Source: Synaphobranchus kaupii (taxonomy: Eukaryota; Chordata; Actinopteri; Anguilliformes; Synaphobranchidae). From it: a stretch of DNA of 64,000 nt. Each line of letters opens with the position of its first letter. Within the stretch, counting starts at the first letter, position 1. The stretch is from NCBI GenBank assembly GCA_029718625.1, contig CM056380.1:103297893-103361892 (forward strand), read 5' to 3'. Under the pieces are notes generated by a model. The model was not told the DNA's origin, did no database searches, and saw nothing but the letters and a program-made list of their open reading frames with translations. This document shows positions 11,586 to 33,512 of the stretch, in pieces. The translations under genes and the position numbers were made by a program.

Positions 11586-14434
11586 CTGTAATGTGTGCAT
11601 TAACGTTAAAGGTCTCAGGTTTTTCATTTTTAATCAAAAGGTCAAACGGATACAAGTTATGTATACTCCGCTACACACCTGAAGAGGTTTGGGATTTGTG
11701 TGCTAGCTAAACAAGAAAAATGACCTATAGTTCACAGACATATAGTCTAGCACGTACAGATTTGCCTAACTAGGAAGCTGCCATTCAAAACGAAATAAAG
11801 AAAATGCAGTTTTAACTAAATGGTTACTTGGCAAGGCACTGATAATAGTGTCGTTCTCCCACTAACGTAAGTCTTCCCTAAAATGCGTTTTCTAGAAAGA
11901 CTCCAAAATTCATGCCATCAAAATGTTCTCTGCAATCAAACTTGAAAAGACACTGCTCATTATCCTCACTTCACCGTGGTTCGGCGTGACTGTCCGTCCG
12001 TCTGCATAAACCTTCCCCGTTTACAGTGTCCTCTGTCCTGCACAGCACATGTACTGCCCGGATTCAACCGATGCACTAAAATCTTTCGGCTTTTCCATCC
12101 ACAATTCCCACTAAGAAACCTACAAATATATTTAGAAATATCCGTGTATATGCCCACTTTATGTCCATGAATAATCAGGGCAGCATTTTTCCCTAAAATA
12201 TGTTCCGTTCAGTTGTCCGTCTAGAATATCTTCCCTTGAAAATCGTTCCACGTTGTTGTTGCCTTCAGAAAGCATTCATCTCAGATGCATTTTTTTAAAT
12301 TATTATTTTATCTTATTACATGAACTGATATATGTTTTCCCCTTCACCATCACAATAAATTCAACATGTTTATGATGCAAAACATATTTTTATTCAACAT
12401 TTTTGTTTTTAAAAATGATCAGGAATATCTGTGACTGATCAGGACTATCTGGTACAGCTGGCTTGCTTCCTACCTTGTTCCTTCCAGATTGTGTGGGGGA
12501 GCTCAGTTATAAGACCTCATTACCTCTCTATGGGTGTCTCCCAGAGTTCAATCCTTAGTCCTCTCCTCTCTATATCCTTAATCTAAAAGGGGCAGAGAAT
12601 ATTTCCTGATTAATGAGTGTGCAGTGGTATTTACTTTAGTCACAATACTAATTGTTGTGTGCTTACACTGAATGGGCTTTCTGTGCATTTTTGGTGATAT
12701 CACACTTTCTGTTTTTATTCCTGAGACTAACACTGATTTTATACAGTTTTTTTTTTTTTTTTTAGTTGAAGTGATTGTAATGTGATGTACTCTCTGGCAA
12801 TCAAGTAGCATGACCCTGTGATGAGTCATTTCCCCACAGCTTTCCTTTCTTCCAGAGCATTTAGAGAGGCTCCATTGAAGATGATGAGCCACGTGCCAAC
12901 CTATTGCATGTTAAATATGCTTGTAGGGGATGTTTCCAGTGGGGTGTTTACATGAAGTATATATAATTAATTAATTATTAATTGCTGGGGGAAGAATTTT
13001 TAATGGCTGTAAGCTCTGTTCCTAGGCCTTGGGAGAAGTGGTATTAGTTTGCCTATTCTTAGGTTAGCATGAAATGGTGTACATTTAAAACCACAGGGTG
13101 TTTATATGAGACTGTTGTGTCATATAAACACCCTCGTATGAAATGTACACCAGCAGTTTTGCTGTGTGCAGTTACTGGGTTTGTTAGATTGCATAAGTTT
13201 TTTTCCAGTACAGAAATGCCTTGTGGCAGTAGGTAGACACAACTACCTACCTCCGCCTCTTTTCCTTTCAACAGAGTTGAACTGACCCACTCCCTGGAAT
13301 GCTACAGTATGCATCCAGGGGTCAACCATTTACATTGGAATTAATTGGAGAAAAAAAACAGTATAATTTTGTATATCATTTGTCTACATGATTCCTTTGT
13401 GCATGAACATTTTGCAGAGGGAGAGAGAAAGAGAGATAGAGAAAAGTTACACAAAGGCTGAAAAATTATCAATGTGTTGTGATGTGTGTGTGTGTATTGT
13501 TTCTGTGTGAATCATAGACAATCCACCCTTGAGCTCTGCTACATCACAATAACAGAGGGAGGGCTTCAGAATCATCGAAACAGGCAAGTCTGAATATGAT
13601 GTCACTGGTCCCTAGCAGGTGTGCTGAGTGTACTGATGAATCTAAGCAGAGCAGCTCCTGAACATGTCCTGAGAAATCTCCTGGTGGGATGAGCCTGTGA
13701 AGATCAGACAGTAGTGACCCCATCAACGTATTTCTATCATTCCGGACAGCTGCAAAAGAGAAAGACCAGAAAGAGTGGCAACTCCACCCACAAAAGATAA
13801 GACTTTCATCAAGGTAGGCCACATTTACAATGTAATTTCATGGTGAGGTGTTGTGACGTATGTCCTGGATTAAATTTGATCACTTAATATCAATGTGAAT
13901 TTGTGCATAACACCGATGTGTTGTTATTGTATTAATAATTATTGCATTACTCTTTCATCTTGGTGTATTTTTGTTTATAGTTAAAATTTCATGAGACAGA
14001 TTTTTTATTAGTTTGGATTATTATCATAATATAGACGCTCAGGTTAAAAATGTTATTTATGAAGTAACGATGGGTCCAGACTCCAGGGGCTATTCTGTAT
14101 TTCACAGAAGTTGTAATATTTATTGTTGCAGGGACCGAGATGTGGTGAATTGATATTTGTTTGTTCTTACAGTCTGAACAGTCATTCGTTTTGTAACAGG
14201 GAGACTATTTAACATCCTATCACATTTAGTCAAATCACAGCTTTTATCACGCTTATCTTTATCCTTTAAAGGGAACAATGACATCTGTATGATGTGAACT
14301 CTGATTTTGCCAGTTTCTAGATCACTGTTGCAAGAACGTGAACTGTCCTTGAGAGAAGCCGAGTCATAAGAGCTGTGAATGCGTTTTGAAATATAATCTA
14401 AAAGTGGCTGTTTTTAGCTGTCTATTGTTTTCAG
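11586..14434. other. Intergenic region upstream of ghrh
   Basis: No coding exon was recognised. A donor-like CATCAAG/GTAGGC near 13.81 kb could close a non-coding first exon of ghrh, which has a 5' untranslated exon in other vertebrates. This is a guess without transcript support. The rest is AT-rich, with a short poly(T) run near 12.75 kb. Confidence 0.35.
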
Positions 14435-14448
14435 AACTGGCCACGACG

Positions 14449-17400
14449 ATGGAGAGAGCGGCATTGCTGGTGGTGTGCTGCCTGGTGATGCCTGTCTTGA
14501 GTTACCCACTCTACCCAGCTCTTAGGTAAGTCATATGCATGACCGGTATATTACCAATGTATGAAAAAAACTTTGAGAGATTGGATATGCATATTTGCTT
14601 ATTCAAATAAGTCTCAGACATATAGACTGGTTAATCAAATTATCTTTGTTGACCAAAATATGTTATGTGCCACGTACATAATAATCTTGTTTTAATGAAT
14701 AAGCTATATAATAAAATGTGATTGCTGTTACTGTTATGTATTATATATGATATACTTCTCTCCAATACTGTACTTGCACAGAATTCAAAATATACTTTCA
14801 CAGGGATTCTAAATAGTTAATATTGATACTCCATGTTGGAGAAATTTTGAAAAATTATGTCTCTGTCTAAAATGCCTCCCTAAACTGCAACAATGCTCTT
14901 TTCTTGAAATTTCCTCTAAATGGTTATGCACAACTATTACAATTATTGGCTCTTTCCTCTTTATTCTAAATAATAGATAACTTCACAAGTATGATTTGCC
15001 TATGCACCATGCAAAATGAGACAACTGCGAAATTAGAAATTTGGCCAGACTTACTAGTGGCTTTTAAAAAAAAGAATTTTTTTACCCTTTTTTCAAATAA
15101 CTTTTATTTATAGTGAATATATACTACTCAAAAGAAGTTAACGGTCAAAAATATTTGTGCATATAAATATAGGCTAACGAGCTAAAATGGTGACGACTAA
15201 TGATAAAATAATTCTTTGATGGCTCAAGAACAGAACACACAAAACAAAAAACTTTTGATTAGACACTAGTTTATTACCCTGATGAAAAAAGTCATGCACC
15301 CCCCAAAATGATGTTCACACAAGTCGCAGAAGCTTCAGTAACTGGTGTAGCCACCGTTCGCATTCAGACATTCTTGACAACGTTGGTGCATGCTGTTGAT
15401 CAGGCGTTGGAAATAACATTGAGGGATCGCTAGCCATTTTGCGACTAATCGGCTGAGCCAGTTGCCGGAGGTTGACGACAGGGACGTGATGTGATCGAAC
15501 TCGCCGCCCTAGTTCATCCCACGCATGCTCAATGGGTGACAATTGACAAAAGAACGTTCAGCACATGGATTGGCCTGCATATTCACCCGACTTATTTCCA
15601 ACGCCTGATCAACAGCATGCGCCAACGTTGTCAAGAATGTCTGAATGCTAACGGTGGCTACACCAGTTACTGAAGCTTCTGCGACTTGTGTGAACATCAT
15701 TTTGGGGGGTGCGTGACTTTTTTCATCAGGGTCATAAACTAGTGTCTCATCAAAAGTTTTTTGTTTTGTGTTTTCTGTTCTTGAGCCATCAAAGAATTAT
15801 TTTGTCATTAGTCGTCACCATTTTAGCTTGTTAGCCTATATTTACTGTATATGCACAAATATTTATGACCCTTAACTTCTTTTGAGTAGTATATATGACC
15901 TGCTGTGAAGTTATATCCAGTTATCAGTAAAAAATAAAAACAGCATTGATAAAAAACAAATCACTCACAATTTAACATTTATAGGATATATATTTGTAGG
16001 ATTAATATTAAATAAGATAAATAGTTTTTTAACAGCTTAAGATGCTGTATTCTTATAACGCTTATTCCAGAAATGCATATACGTGTTCTTCCAAAATGGG
16101 TGCCCTTGAGAGCTTTGGATATTGTAGTATCAGGGTTTTGGGTTGAAAGGCAGCATTTTGAAATAAGTCTGATACCCTGATGGCATGTCCAGTATCTTTA
16201 AACTGAATGTTTGATCCTATAGATACCTTCAGGGAAGTGAATTGTGAACAGTTATTCATATTTTAGCTTCATGCATACCCAAAATGTGCAGGATATGGCT
16301 AAAAGACAAATCTGTGGTAGGAACCATGCAAATATGTGACGGTAACATCATGCAGCAATGTAGTCCAGGAAAATAGAAGATTATTGGGTACATTTTACAG
16401 TAGAATTATTTTGAATGCATATGACAGAAAGTTTTTCATTTGAATTTTGTTCACATTTTGATTAAATTATTGGTCTGTGTCTAAGCAGTATCTACTGCTG
16501 AGATTTAACCCCCTCAAACTATGTGACACTTTTTTGATAGTTTTACTGATGATAAAGTAATTCTTGGCAACCTTCCCAATATTCTGTGATTTACAATGAG
16601 TCCTTGTGCGTTGGACTGTGGTTTATTATGGAGAAAGCAATTATGGGCTCATCATTTGAAAAGATTTGAATTGTTAAAGGCTCCTGTGAAATTTAATAGG
16701 AAAGAAGACAGGGAGAAGAGCAAAAGATGCCACTGCTTTTTAAAGTGTTGCATTTATTCTTGGAAGATTTCATTTTTAATCCAACAAAGAACCCAATCAA
16801 AGTAATAGGATTAGTCTTCTTTCCTACTGATCTCTGTGGAATAGCTTGTGAACTTTGGCAATTCTAAGGTCAGTGAGAAAAACAGTGAGTTTTAATACCG
16901 CAGTCCCTTTTGTCTTTTTTATTAAGCTCCAGTGAGACCTCATTGCCATTGGATGTTCCCAACTGTGGTGGGAGCAATTACACAAGTTTATCTCCTCAGT
17001 CACCATCTAACCTTATGAACTGCAATCAGAGTTCTATCTACTCACTCCTCCTGTGTGAAAACACCAGAGATTTCTACTCTTCTCCACTAAAAGCCATTAG
17101 AGATCATCGCTGCTTAGACTAGGCTTTCCCAGCACACAGAAAGCATTTTTTACAGAAATTAAACACATACCCCACGCGCACACATAGACACACGCACACG
17201 ACAGAAGCACACACACGTGCACACACGCTTAATCATCGCTTTATACTAAGTCCTTGAATAAGCCCACAGATATAGTGCACAATGGGACAGGGGCGAGGCA
17301 CGGCACGCAGACAAAGACAGGGTCCTATCAGAGCGACAGAGCGAGTCATTGCTGCTGGAGAGTTGTCCATGAACTCAATGTTCCAGAGATTGTTAAGCCT

Positions 17401-18741
17401 GTCAAGGGTCAATATGTCCACTTTATTCCCTTGTGTGAGTAAACCATCTGTGCTGTTCATTTTTCACAGCTTTCAAGAGCAATTGATTGGACCCCCTTCA
17501 TCCTAAATGTTAGAAGTGTGCATGACAGCTTCCAGTCTTTCATTGTCAAGGGACTGTAGTGTAATATGTTTACATTTATGGTATTAAACTACATTATCTT
17601 GTAAAAAGAGAATGCTACACGTGTGTGAAATTAGCCTGGTTGCTCAACAGATAATAGAGAGATTTAAAGGAAAACTTCTTTGATTACATGCAGTGTGGTG
17701 TGATACTTCTTGTGATCTGTTGGTTCTTGTGATCTACTGGCAGTGTAATTAAAATCGAGGATATGTTAATTTATTAAATGAGGTGTGAAAATATGTCTAT
17801 TTTATATCCACAACCAAACTGGGAGTACTTACAGAAAATACTAAGAATAAACTAGATATCCAATTTGGTATCTACAAGGCTGACACCACACAATGTTTTA
17901 TCGGAAGGTAAAATCTTGTTAGCATTTCAGTTTCACAATGAACAGTTACATGAAGGGGAAATGACAGTATGATATGTGTGTGATATCTAATGTTTTTAAG
18001 GTTGGGCCAGAGGGCCTCCTCCATCTTGGTCAGCACCTCCATGGGGGGTCCCACTCAGCTGCTTTCATCGGCAGACATCAGAAATCACGACAGGAAAGAG
18101 TCACAAGAGGCAGAATATCGGTCAGTTCTCCTGCAGCATCTCCCCAACCAGCATTCAATCAAATTGATAACAGAAGCCATTTTGTGTTCATCCCAGGCTA
18201 ATTAGGCTCATTATACAGGTTTACCTGTGACATCATCGCACCTCTAGAACTGACATTGAGTGGCGCACTCGACTGTGACCACAACAGAACCACAATACGT
18301 AGGGATCTTATCGAGAGCCAAAACATGCTAGGATTGTTGATAGGATTGTTAGCATAGAAATTAACCCAACACAGGCCTGAGCGAGTTCCAGACTGAGCAT
18401 GGTGTGACTTTGGTGTCACTTCACTGTCTCCCCTCTCAGCTCGGGAAGGCACGCCGATGCCATCTTCACCAACAGCTACAGGAAAGTGCTGGGCCAAATC
18501 TCAGCTAGGAAGTTCCTGCAGACCATAATGGGTAAAAGGCTGGGGTAAGTACCAGGTCACGACACAAATCATTCATCGGTCATGTGTGGCCTGTGATTTT
18601 GAGTTAAATGCAGAACGTTCTCCCTTTGTGAATCAAGCATAGAGAACTATGAGAAACGTGAGTCGGACGTTTACGAGGACCTCACCACCATCCAGAGAGA
18701 ACAGAGGTACAGAGGGCAGCGGCGTGGTGTTCACAGACCCA
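14449..18741 (+). CDS. ghrh: Growth hormone-releasing hormone precursor, last exon not found
   Basis: Hypothalamic peptide hormone that triggers growth hormone release. Coding exons seen: 14449-14525 (signal peptide MERAALLVVCCLVMPVLS), 18440-18544 and 18638-18741. The exon that holds the hormone starts SSGR and then HADAIFTNSYRKVLGQISAR, continuing to a GKRLG end. The leading His-Ala-Asp-Ala-Ile-Phe is characteristic of GHRH within the secretin/PACAP family. The third exon encodes an acidic tail with QREQRYRG. Phases join as 2, 2 and then 1, leaving one base for a further exon that I could not identify. Reading on past 18741 would add about 18 residues before a stop. The first intron is 3.9 kb and holds a foldback transposon. 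The upstream acceptor at 14434 implies a 5' untranslated exon. Confidence 0.92.
15121..15892. mobile_element. Foldback element made of two inverted Tc1 3' ends
   Basis: Two arms of about 296 bases (15121-15416 and 15597-15892) are near-perfect inverted copies around a spacer of about 180 bases. Each arm encodes the C-terminal end of a Tc1-like transposase (SPIEHAWDELGRR in the left half, QRLINSMRQRC in the right). It therefore looks like an inverted duplication of one transposon end, not a normal element with short terminal repeats. It lies in the large ghrh intron. Confidence 0.8.
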
Positions 18742-18939
18742 GGTAAAAGTATACCACTGCGGTGTCATATCCCTCCAAGAGGTTTTCAACAATAGCATCC
18801 TGCGTTCCAGTGATGGAATTCAATGAACATATAATTTTAATAGATTATCAATTTCAGGAAAGGAAACATTGTTTTTTTTATTCTACATTATATTAAACTG
18901 TCCAATATTTTTTCATGCCCGAAAATGGGGGGGGGGCTA

Positions 18940-19090
18940 TGTACAACGGTTCATCCAATATGGATGAAAATACCCTCAAATGAAAACTGACAGTCTGCAC
19001 TTCAACCTCATTGTCATTGTATCCTTTAAAACTCAAAGTGCTAGAGTACGGAACCAAAATAACATAAAATGTGTCACTGTCACTGTATAT
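18940..19090. repeat. Dispersed repeat, second copy near 56.84-56.99 kb
   Basis: About 140 bases containing GTTCATCC, GGATGAAAATACCC and CAAAGTGCTAGAGTAC match 56841-56985 with few differences. The other copy lies inside a Tc1-derived element in the ift52 intron, so this may be part of a related decayed element. Confidence 0.6.
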
Positions 19091-19099
19091 GCACACATT

Positions 19100-21573
19100 T
19101 GCCTATATATTTAGCTGACTCAACCTCTACATGGTAAAGCGTTCACATCTGCAAATTCTAAAGCATTATTATTAATTAAAATAAAAGGGAACATGGCACA
19201 TGCAAACATTTGGGCACCTGTCAGTTAGTAGTCAGTAACACCATTGTAAGATCTTCATCAGCTTCCAAACAATTCCTGTAACCAGCAAAGTCTTTCCATT
19301 CTTGCTTTTGGAATTTTTTCCAAAGCTTCCCAATCAGAACTCTTCTAAACTCAGAAATATTCACAGGAGTCCCTTGCATGCACTACATGTCTAAGATCTC
19401 TTAATCGGTAATAAATGCAAATTAGTCACCGTGCAGCAAAAGCTGCAGAGAGGGGTCATGTTTAACTTTCCACCACAAGAGTGCAGGTCAGTGCATGTTC
19501 GCAGGATTCATTGCAACACACTTTGACCAGGGGTGCCTAAAATTGTGTACAACTGTGAGGCAATATGTCCGAATAAAGTTCAGAATGACAATTTAAAAAA
19601 AAAAAAAAATTTTTCCACCCAATGGCCCCAGTCTGCATGTGTAAACTGCCTGCCTCATGTACAATTTTGGAAGACATAAACACATGGTAAAATGTTTTAA
19701 CTATATTAATCCTTGGATTAGCTCTAGGTGCAATGCCTGTGCCAGTGAGAGGAGCCATAGTGACCTACGTCCATCTGGAGATGTGGGCGACTTGAAACTG
19801 GATTGATTGACGGTCATCGGTCCCTCCTCTACCGCCAACCTGTTCATCTCAATTTGGCTCTTAAGTTTATTTTACAAAACTGTAAAAAAAAATTATCATT
19901 TCCAGCAGCTATAAAACAAAAGAAATCTACCACAAATGGCAATTGCTGGAAGAAACTATTCTTGCATACCTCAAAATAAAGCCAATGCAATTCTGTACTT
20001 GATCTTTTCCCAGTGTGCTTTCTGAATGTACCATTACATTTACAGAATAAAAAATATTACATTCAACACCCACAGACAAATAAAAAGTTTATAAGTTATT
20101 TTTACCTCTGTAAATGCACATCGCATCAGTGCCACCGTGTGAATCTGTACGATCAGGTGAGGCAGCAGAGAGATTGTGAAGACATGTAGCGCAGGGGGGG
20201 GGGGTCAAGAAACACACATACGAAAATGATGAATCCTCCTCATTTCTTTATTTAAAAAAAAAAAAATCTCTTGCTGCATATCTTGACAGCCCAGTGTTTG
20301 GGGCTCTTGATAGGGGGACAGGATGCACACCCAGCACATCTGGGGGGAGGGACGGGAGGGTCACGTACTGACCACACATTCATGGAGACTGACAAAACAC
20401 CAGCCTTATACAGTAGCCCACAATCAATGAATGCCAAAAGGAACCAAAACACATCTAATCTATTCCTTACTTCAGGAGACCCAACGGACAGGCAGTCTGA
20501 TGCAGAAATAGAGCATGCAGATTGATAAGTGACAACAGGAATGTACAAATGATGAATCCAAAACCATCAAACCGTACGTGTTACAGGAAGCAGACCACAG
20601 CGTGAGCGAGAACTTATAATCAAACCATTCAGATCTCGTCAAACAAACAAAAAGCCAATTTTTTTTGCCTCGAGTAGCCTTACTGACAAGTAAAAAAGGG
20701 GGAAATTAAAGAAAACAAATCCAAAATGATTTTTTTTTAAAGCATACTCATTGTTTTGTGCCAAAAGAAATATTTAATAACAAATACTCAATTTTCTTGT
20801 CAGACTGTAAATAGCCTGATATACTCCACCGCCACCACAGTGTCTGGCAGGAGACCAATCTCCCATCCCAAAACTTAAACAGCAATGCACTCCATTTCTT
20901 GGGTGTCCCTCCCTTAAAATAATAGGATGAAAATCAACAACTACAAATGATCTTGGGACTTCTTTCCGGTATTTTCTGTGATCACTTGTTTGAAATTCTG
21001 AAAAAGACAACAAAACATTATATTGTGAGATATGCATGGATTCATTTCAAGCATGGAAACTAACGTAATCTTAAAAAGCAGCATTCATTACCCACTGCAG
21101 ATAAACGCTAATTTTACAGTTTCATCCTTGAAGTTTGGTTTTTCCACTTTTTGTTCATGCATTTTATTAAACCATCAGCAGGCAATGCACGACTCCCACA
21201 ACAACCCGACGCAAACGGATACGAATGGCTAAGAGATGGATCTGGTCATGAGGCCGCCTTTCGCAGGGTACACACACAGAGCAGACGTTTAACAAGTTCA
21301 GGCGCGGCGATCCTTTCGCCGACGCCCATCATTTTACGCAGAATCGGGGTGAGCGAATCCAACCCGGCCGGGACACACACGCATGACGGGAAGTTGCGGT
21401 CACGCGGACAGGACGGGGGAAGTGCGAGCATGAGAGCGGCCGTGGGAGGGGACGAGTTTGAGGGCGTGAGGGGGTTACAGTACAGTGCCATGCACAAAGC
21501 AGGGGGAGATGGGAATGAGGACGTGCAGGAGTCAGCCCTTACGTTCACCTGTGTTTTACTAGAAAAGGCCTCT
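19100..21573. other. Region between ghrh and rpn2, probably including the rpn2 3' UTR
   Basis: No coding exon was recognised. The part near 19.19-19.55 kb (GGGCACC ... GGGGTGCC) resembles a decayed DNA transposon. On the minus strand an AATAAA at 20247-20252 could be the rpn2 polyadenylation signal, which would give a 3' UTR of about 1.3 kb. That is unproven. Several A/T homopolymer runs are present. Confidence 0.35.
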
Positions 21574-30573
<9,000 letters not shown>

Positions 30574-31557
30574 GTCGCCGAATGAAGGCTCCTCAATACC
30601 CACTGAGTACTTCCGGGACCTGCGGAGTAGTCCATTTCATAAGGGGGTGGACAAATTACCATTTAAAATATTCAACGGCACTAAAACTACAAATTTAAAC
30701 TCAGACTGCTATTGATATATTTTAAGTTATTGATACACACTTTAATGGAAATTTAGGACTTAAGACGTCGCATTCTAACGACTAATAATGTAAGTGCAAA
30801 CCCCGGTAAGGTACACCTATGAAATAATTGGTACTTGCCATCTATGGTTTATGAATGGTTTATTTAAAATACGATTGACATTTTCTTCAGTTTAATAAAG
30901 CCAATATTGATAAATGTATAAACTATGAGACTTTGAATTTCGAAACTTCCTTTATAAACCAAGTTCACATAATGAATGCATACCCTAAAATTTGCGGTCA
31001 TGATCATTTCAGCATTGTGTCGGTTTTTAATTGGCTTATTTTTGCTGTCAGTCACCCCTTAGCCCGCCCTATCCGTCATCATTGCCCGTTTGTAGGCAAA
31101 ATAGCCTGAGCAACACATTAAAATAGAAATATTCTTTGTCAGCCCAAGGTTATTGCAGAGGTGCTTAGGGCAGTAGAATTATACATGAATAAAACATCCG
31201 CACTCAACGTCTTCATCGGCACTTGTACGTCGCTTTGGATAAAAGCGTCTGCCAAATGATTGTAATGTAATGATGTAATGTTTAGTAATGATGAGGCTAA
31301 AGGTTCAAACGTTTCGCCATGTCTTTATCCTTTAAATCAATTAACTTAATTTGTCATCTTAAAAAACACATCAAAGCATTATACGGTTTGTATACAAGCG
31401 CCTAGTTCCATTTACTTTGCTTTATTAACCAGCTCTTATACCGCTAATTGAAGACTATACTTTACAACTGATGAACACAACGTCCATATACACACCAACA
31501 GTATTACTATATAACATGTAACTGTATAGCCTACTTTGTGTAAAGAGTAGGCTAGCC
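30574..31557. other. Upstream region of rpn2
   Basis: The divergent side of the rpn2 start codon. No coding exon was recognised. At 31226-31262 a minus-strand GGCAGACGCTTTTATCCAAA motif matches a tail sequence shared by many fish SINE and LINE families, so a retroposon fragment lies there. Confidence 0.4.
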
Positions 31558-32124
31558 CAGGGGTTCCCAAACCGGTCCTGGGGGACCCCTGTGTATGCTG
31601 GTTTTCGTTGCAATCCCAGAATTTTAACAAGCTGTTAATCTTTCTTAATTAGGTGCTTGTCATGTTTGGAGGAATTATTCACCCTTAAGCCACATTATAT
31701 CAGAAATAGCTATGGATGCCATGTAGAATAAACACCCCATGTTCACATTGTGCTTATTGTGCTATATTATTTAAAAAGATAAGAAAATTATTTAACAGAT
31801 CCATTTAAAAACTGATTTGAATCAATAGGCTCCTAATTGATGAAAGTGTGGACACATGGCCACTAAAACTAACCATTTGGTAGATAATGAAGAATTGAAA
31901 CACAAAGCAAATGATAACGAGCCAAACCTGCATTGTGTTAATGAGCTTAAAGAAAAATTTGAGTTAAACACATGTGTTCAACAACCTAATTAGGAGTCTT
32001 TTGATTCACTTCACTCTTTAATTTGAGTGAAAACACAGCTTGTTAAAATTCTGGGATTGCAACTGTGGTTGCAACGAAAACCAGCATACACAGGGGTCCC
32101 CCAGGACCGGTTTGGGAACCCCTG
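31558..32124. mobile_element. hAT-type non-autonomous element (MITE) with perfect 8-bp target duplication
   Basis: The ends CAGGGGTTCCCAAACCGGTC and its reverse complement form inverted repeats extending about 80 bases. The 8 bases GGCTAGCC occur just before (31550-31557) and just after (32125-32132). CAGGGGTTC-type ends with 8-bp duplications are typical of hAT transposons. There is no transposase inside 567 bp. Confidence 0.9.
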
Positions 32125-32132
32125 GGCTAGCC

Positions 32133-33512
32133 TACGCCCCGCAAAAATTAGTTTACTTAGAGCTGAAATAAAGATTGCAACAACAGACATCACTGCCCTT
32201 TAGAGTTAAAATAGCTGGTTAACCAGATTTAGCCTTAACAGCACAACTTGCTAGCTACGCCTGAATAGCTTAATTTCCGACATTAATTGGAGCCATTCTT
32301 CCTTAATTTAATTTCTGGGGTAAAACTAAATAACGTTTAATAAACGCCATGGACGACACATTGCATTTCTAATGCTTTTATACAAGTTTTTATTATTTGT
32401 CATTGTACAAATATACAATTTCTGATTAAACCACTTCTACTGTAATCATACATAATGGAATTATGTATTGGTTTTACATCACTTTTAATCAGGATCTCAC
32501 ATTAGATGAACTTTTTATTTTACAGCAAATTGATCTTGAGGCATTTGATCTTGATTGAGATGGATGCGGGGAAATACCCCTATGTGTGTACACCGACATT
32601 TAAAAATAGCTGTAAACGATCTATATTCCTTGCACCATAACCCTCACGTCTGAGGACAGAATGAGAATGTAGACCTGACACCATGACTACCAGAGCCTCT
32701 TACTAAGATAGCTTGCCTTTCAACATGGTCTTATATTCAGTTCCTGTCTTGTTAAATTCATTGACACAAATGTAAGTGACACATTTAGATATAAAAACTA
32801 AGAACTTATTATGTTCCCCTAAGGACATGTAAACAATGAAATCCCTGACAAACCATTAATAAAAAACCATGGTAATATACAGTAACTAAAAACACGGCAC
32901 AACATAATGCTATATTTAGCCAACTGATCTTCTGTACTAATCATAAAAGTTGAAACTTGTGTGAAACTATGGCACATAAAAGTACATAGACACAACCAAA
33001 AAGGTAGTAAATCACAATGAAAGTACCACCAAATGAAACCATTAATTTAAAAAAAACAAACAGAATTTAACAAGGTTAAATACACAAGGATGCAGAGAAA
33101 ATGAAGCATACCCAGAATACTGATGAAAATTCAATGGGAAATCAGCTTTATCTACAGGTAGGGCAGGGAAGGGAAATAAACATTACTGGTGTGTAGTAGT
33201 ACTGTCAGGTATGTGGGAAAGATGGCACATTTCCTGATTTTAACAATAATCAATACTTCGCTTCAAGAAGTACTACTGCAAAAATGGTACATGAACATTT
33301 GAGAAAAAAAGTTCACCACTTTAGGTTTACCACTATATTAAATTACAAATAACAAAATAATTCAGACTTTTTATTTTATTTTATATACACTTATGATTTT
33401 CAATCATTGGCCAGAGTAGGTGAATTGATTGTGTGTAGATCAGGGAGATCCATCTTTGTAACATTTTCCCCTTGGAGTGTCAAGGGGAAATAAAGACCCA
33501 CAGGGATGCCCC
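32133..33512. other. Region 3' of mybl2, likely 3' UTR
   Basis: AT-rich, without coding exons. On the minus strand it follows the mybl2 stop codon directly, so much of it is probably mybl2 3' UTR. AATAAA-like hexamers occur in minus-strand sense near 33.37 and 32.39 kb. Confidence 0.4.

Noticed and set aside
11362..11655. Long minus-strand frame starting near 11655 (YPFDLLIKNEKPE)
   Set aside because: It is the wrong frame. A different frame of the same DNA gives TGPRFKDFIKDAS, which fits the cdk5rap1 N-terminal region.
19185..19550. Decayed DNA transposon between ghrh and rpn2
   Set aside because: Ends GGGCACC and GGGGTGCC are suggestive, but neither inverted repeats nor a target site could be confirmed by eye.
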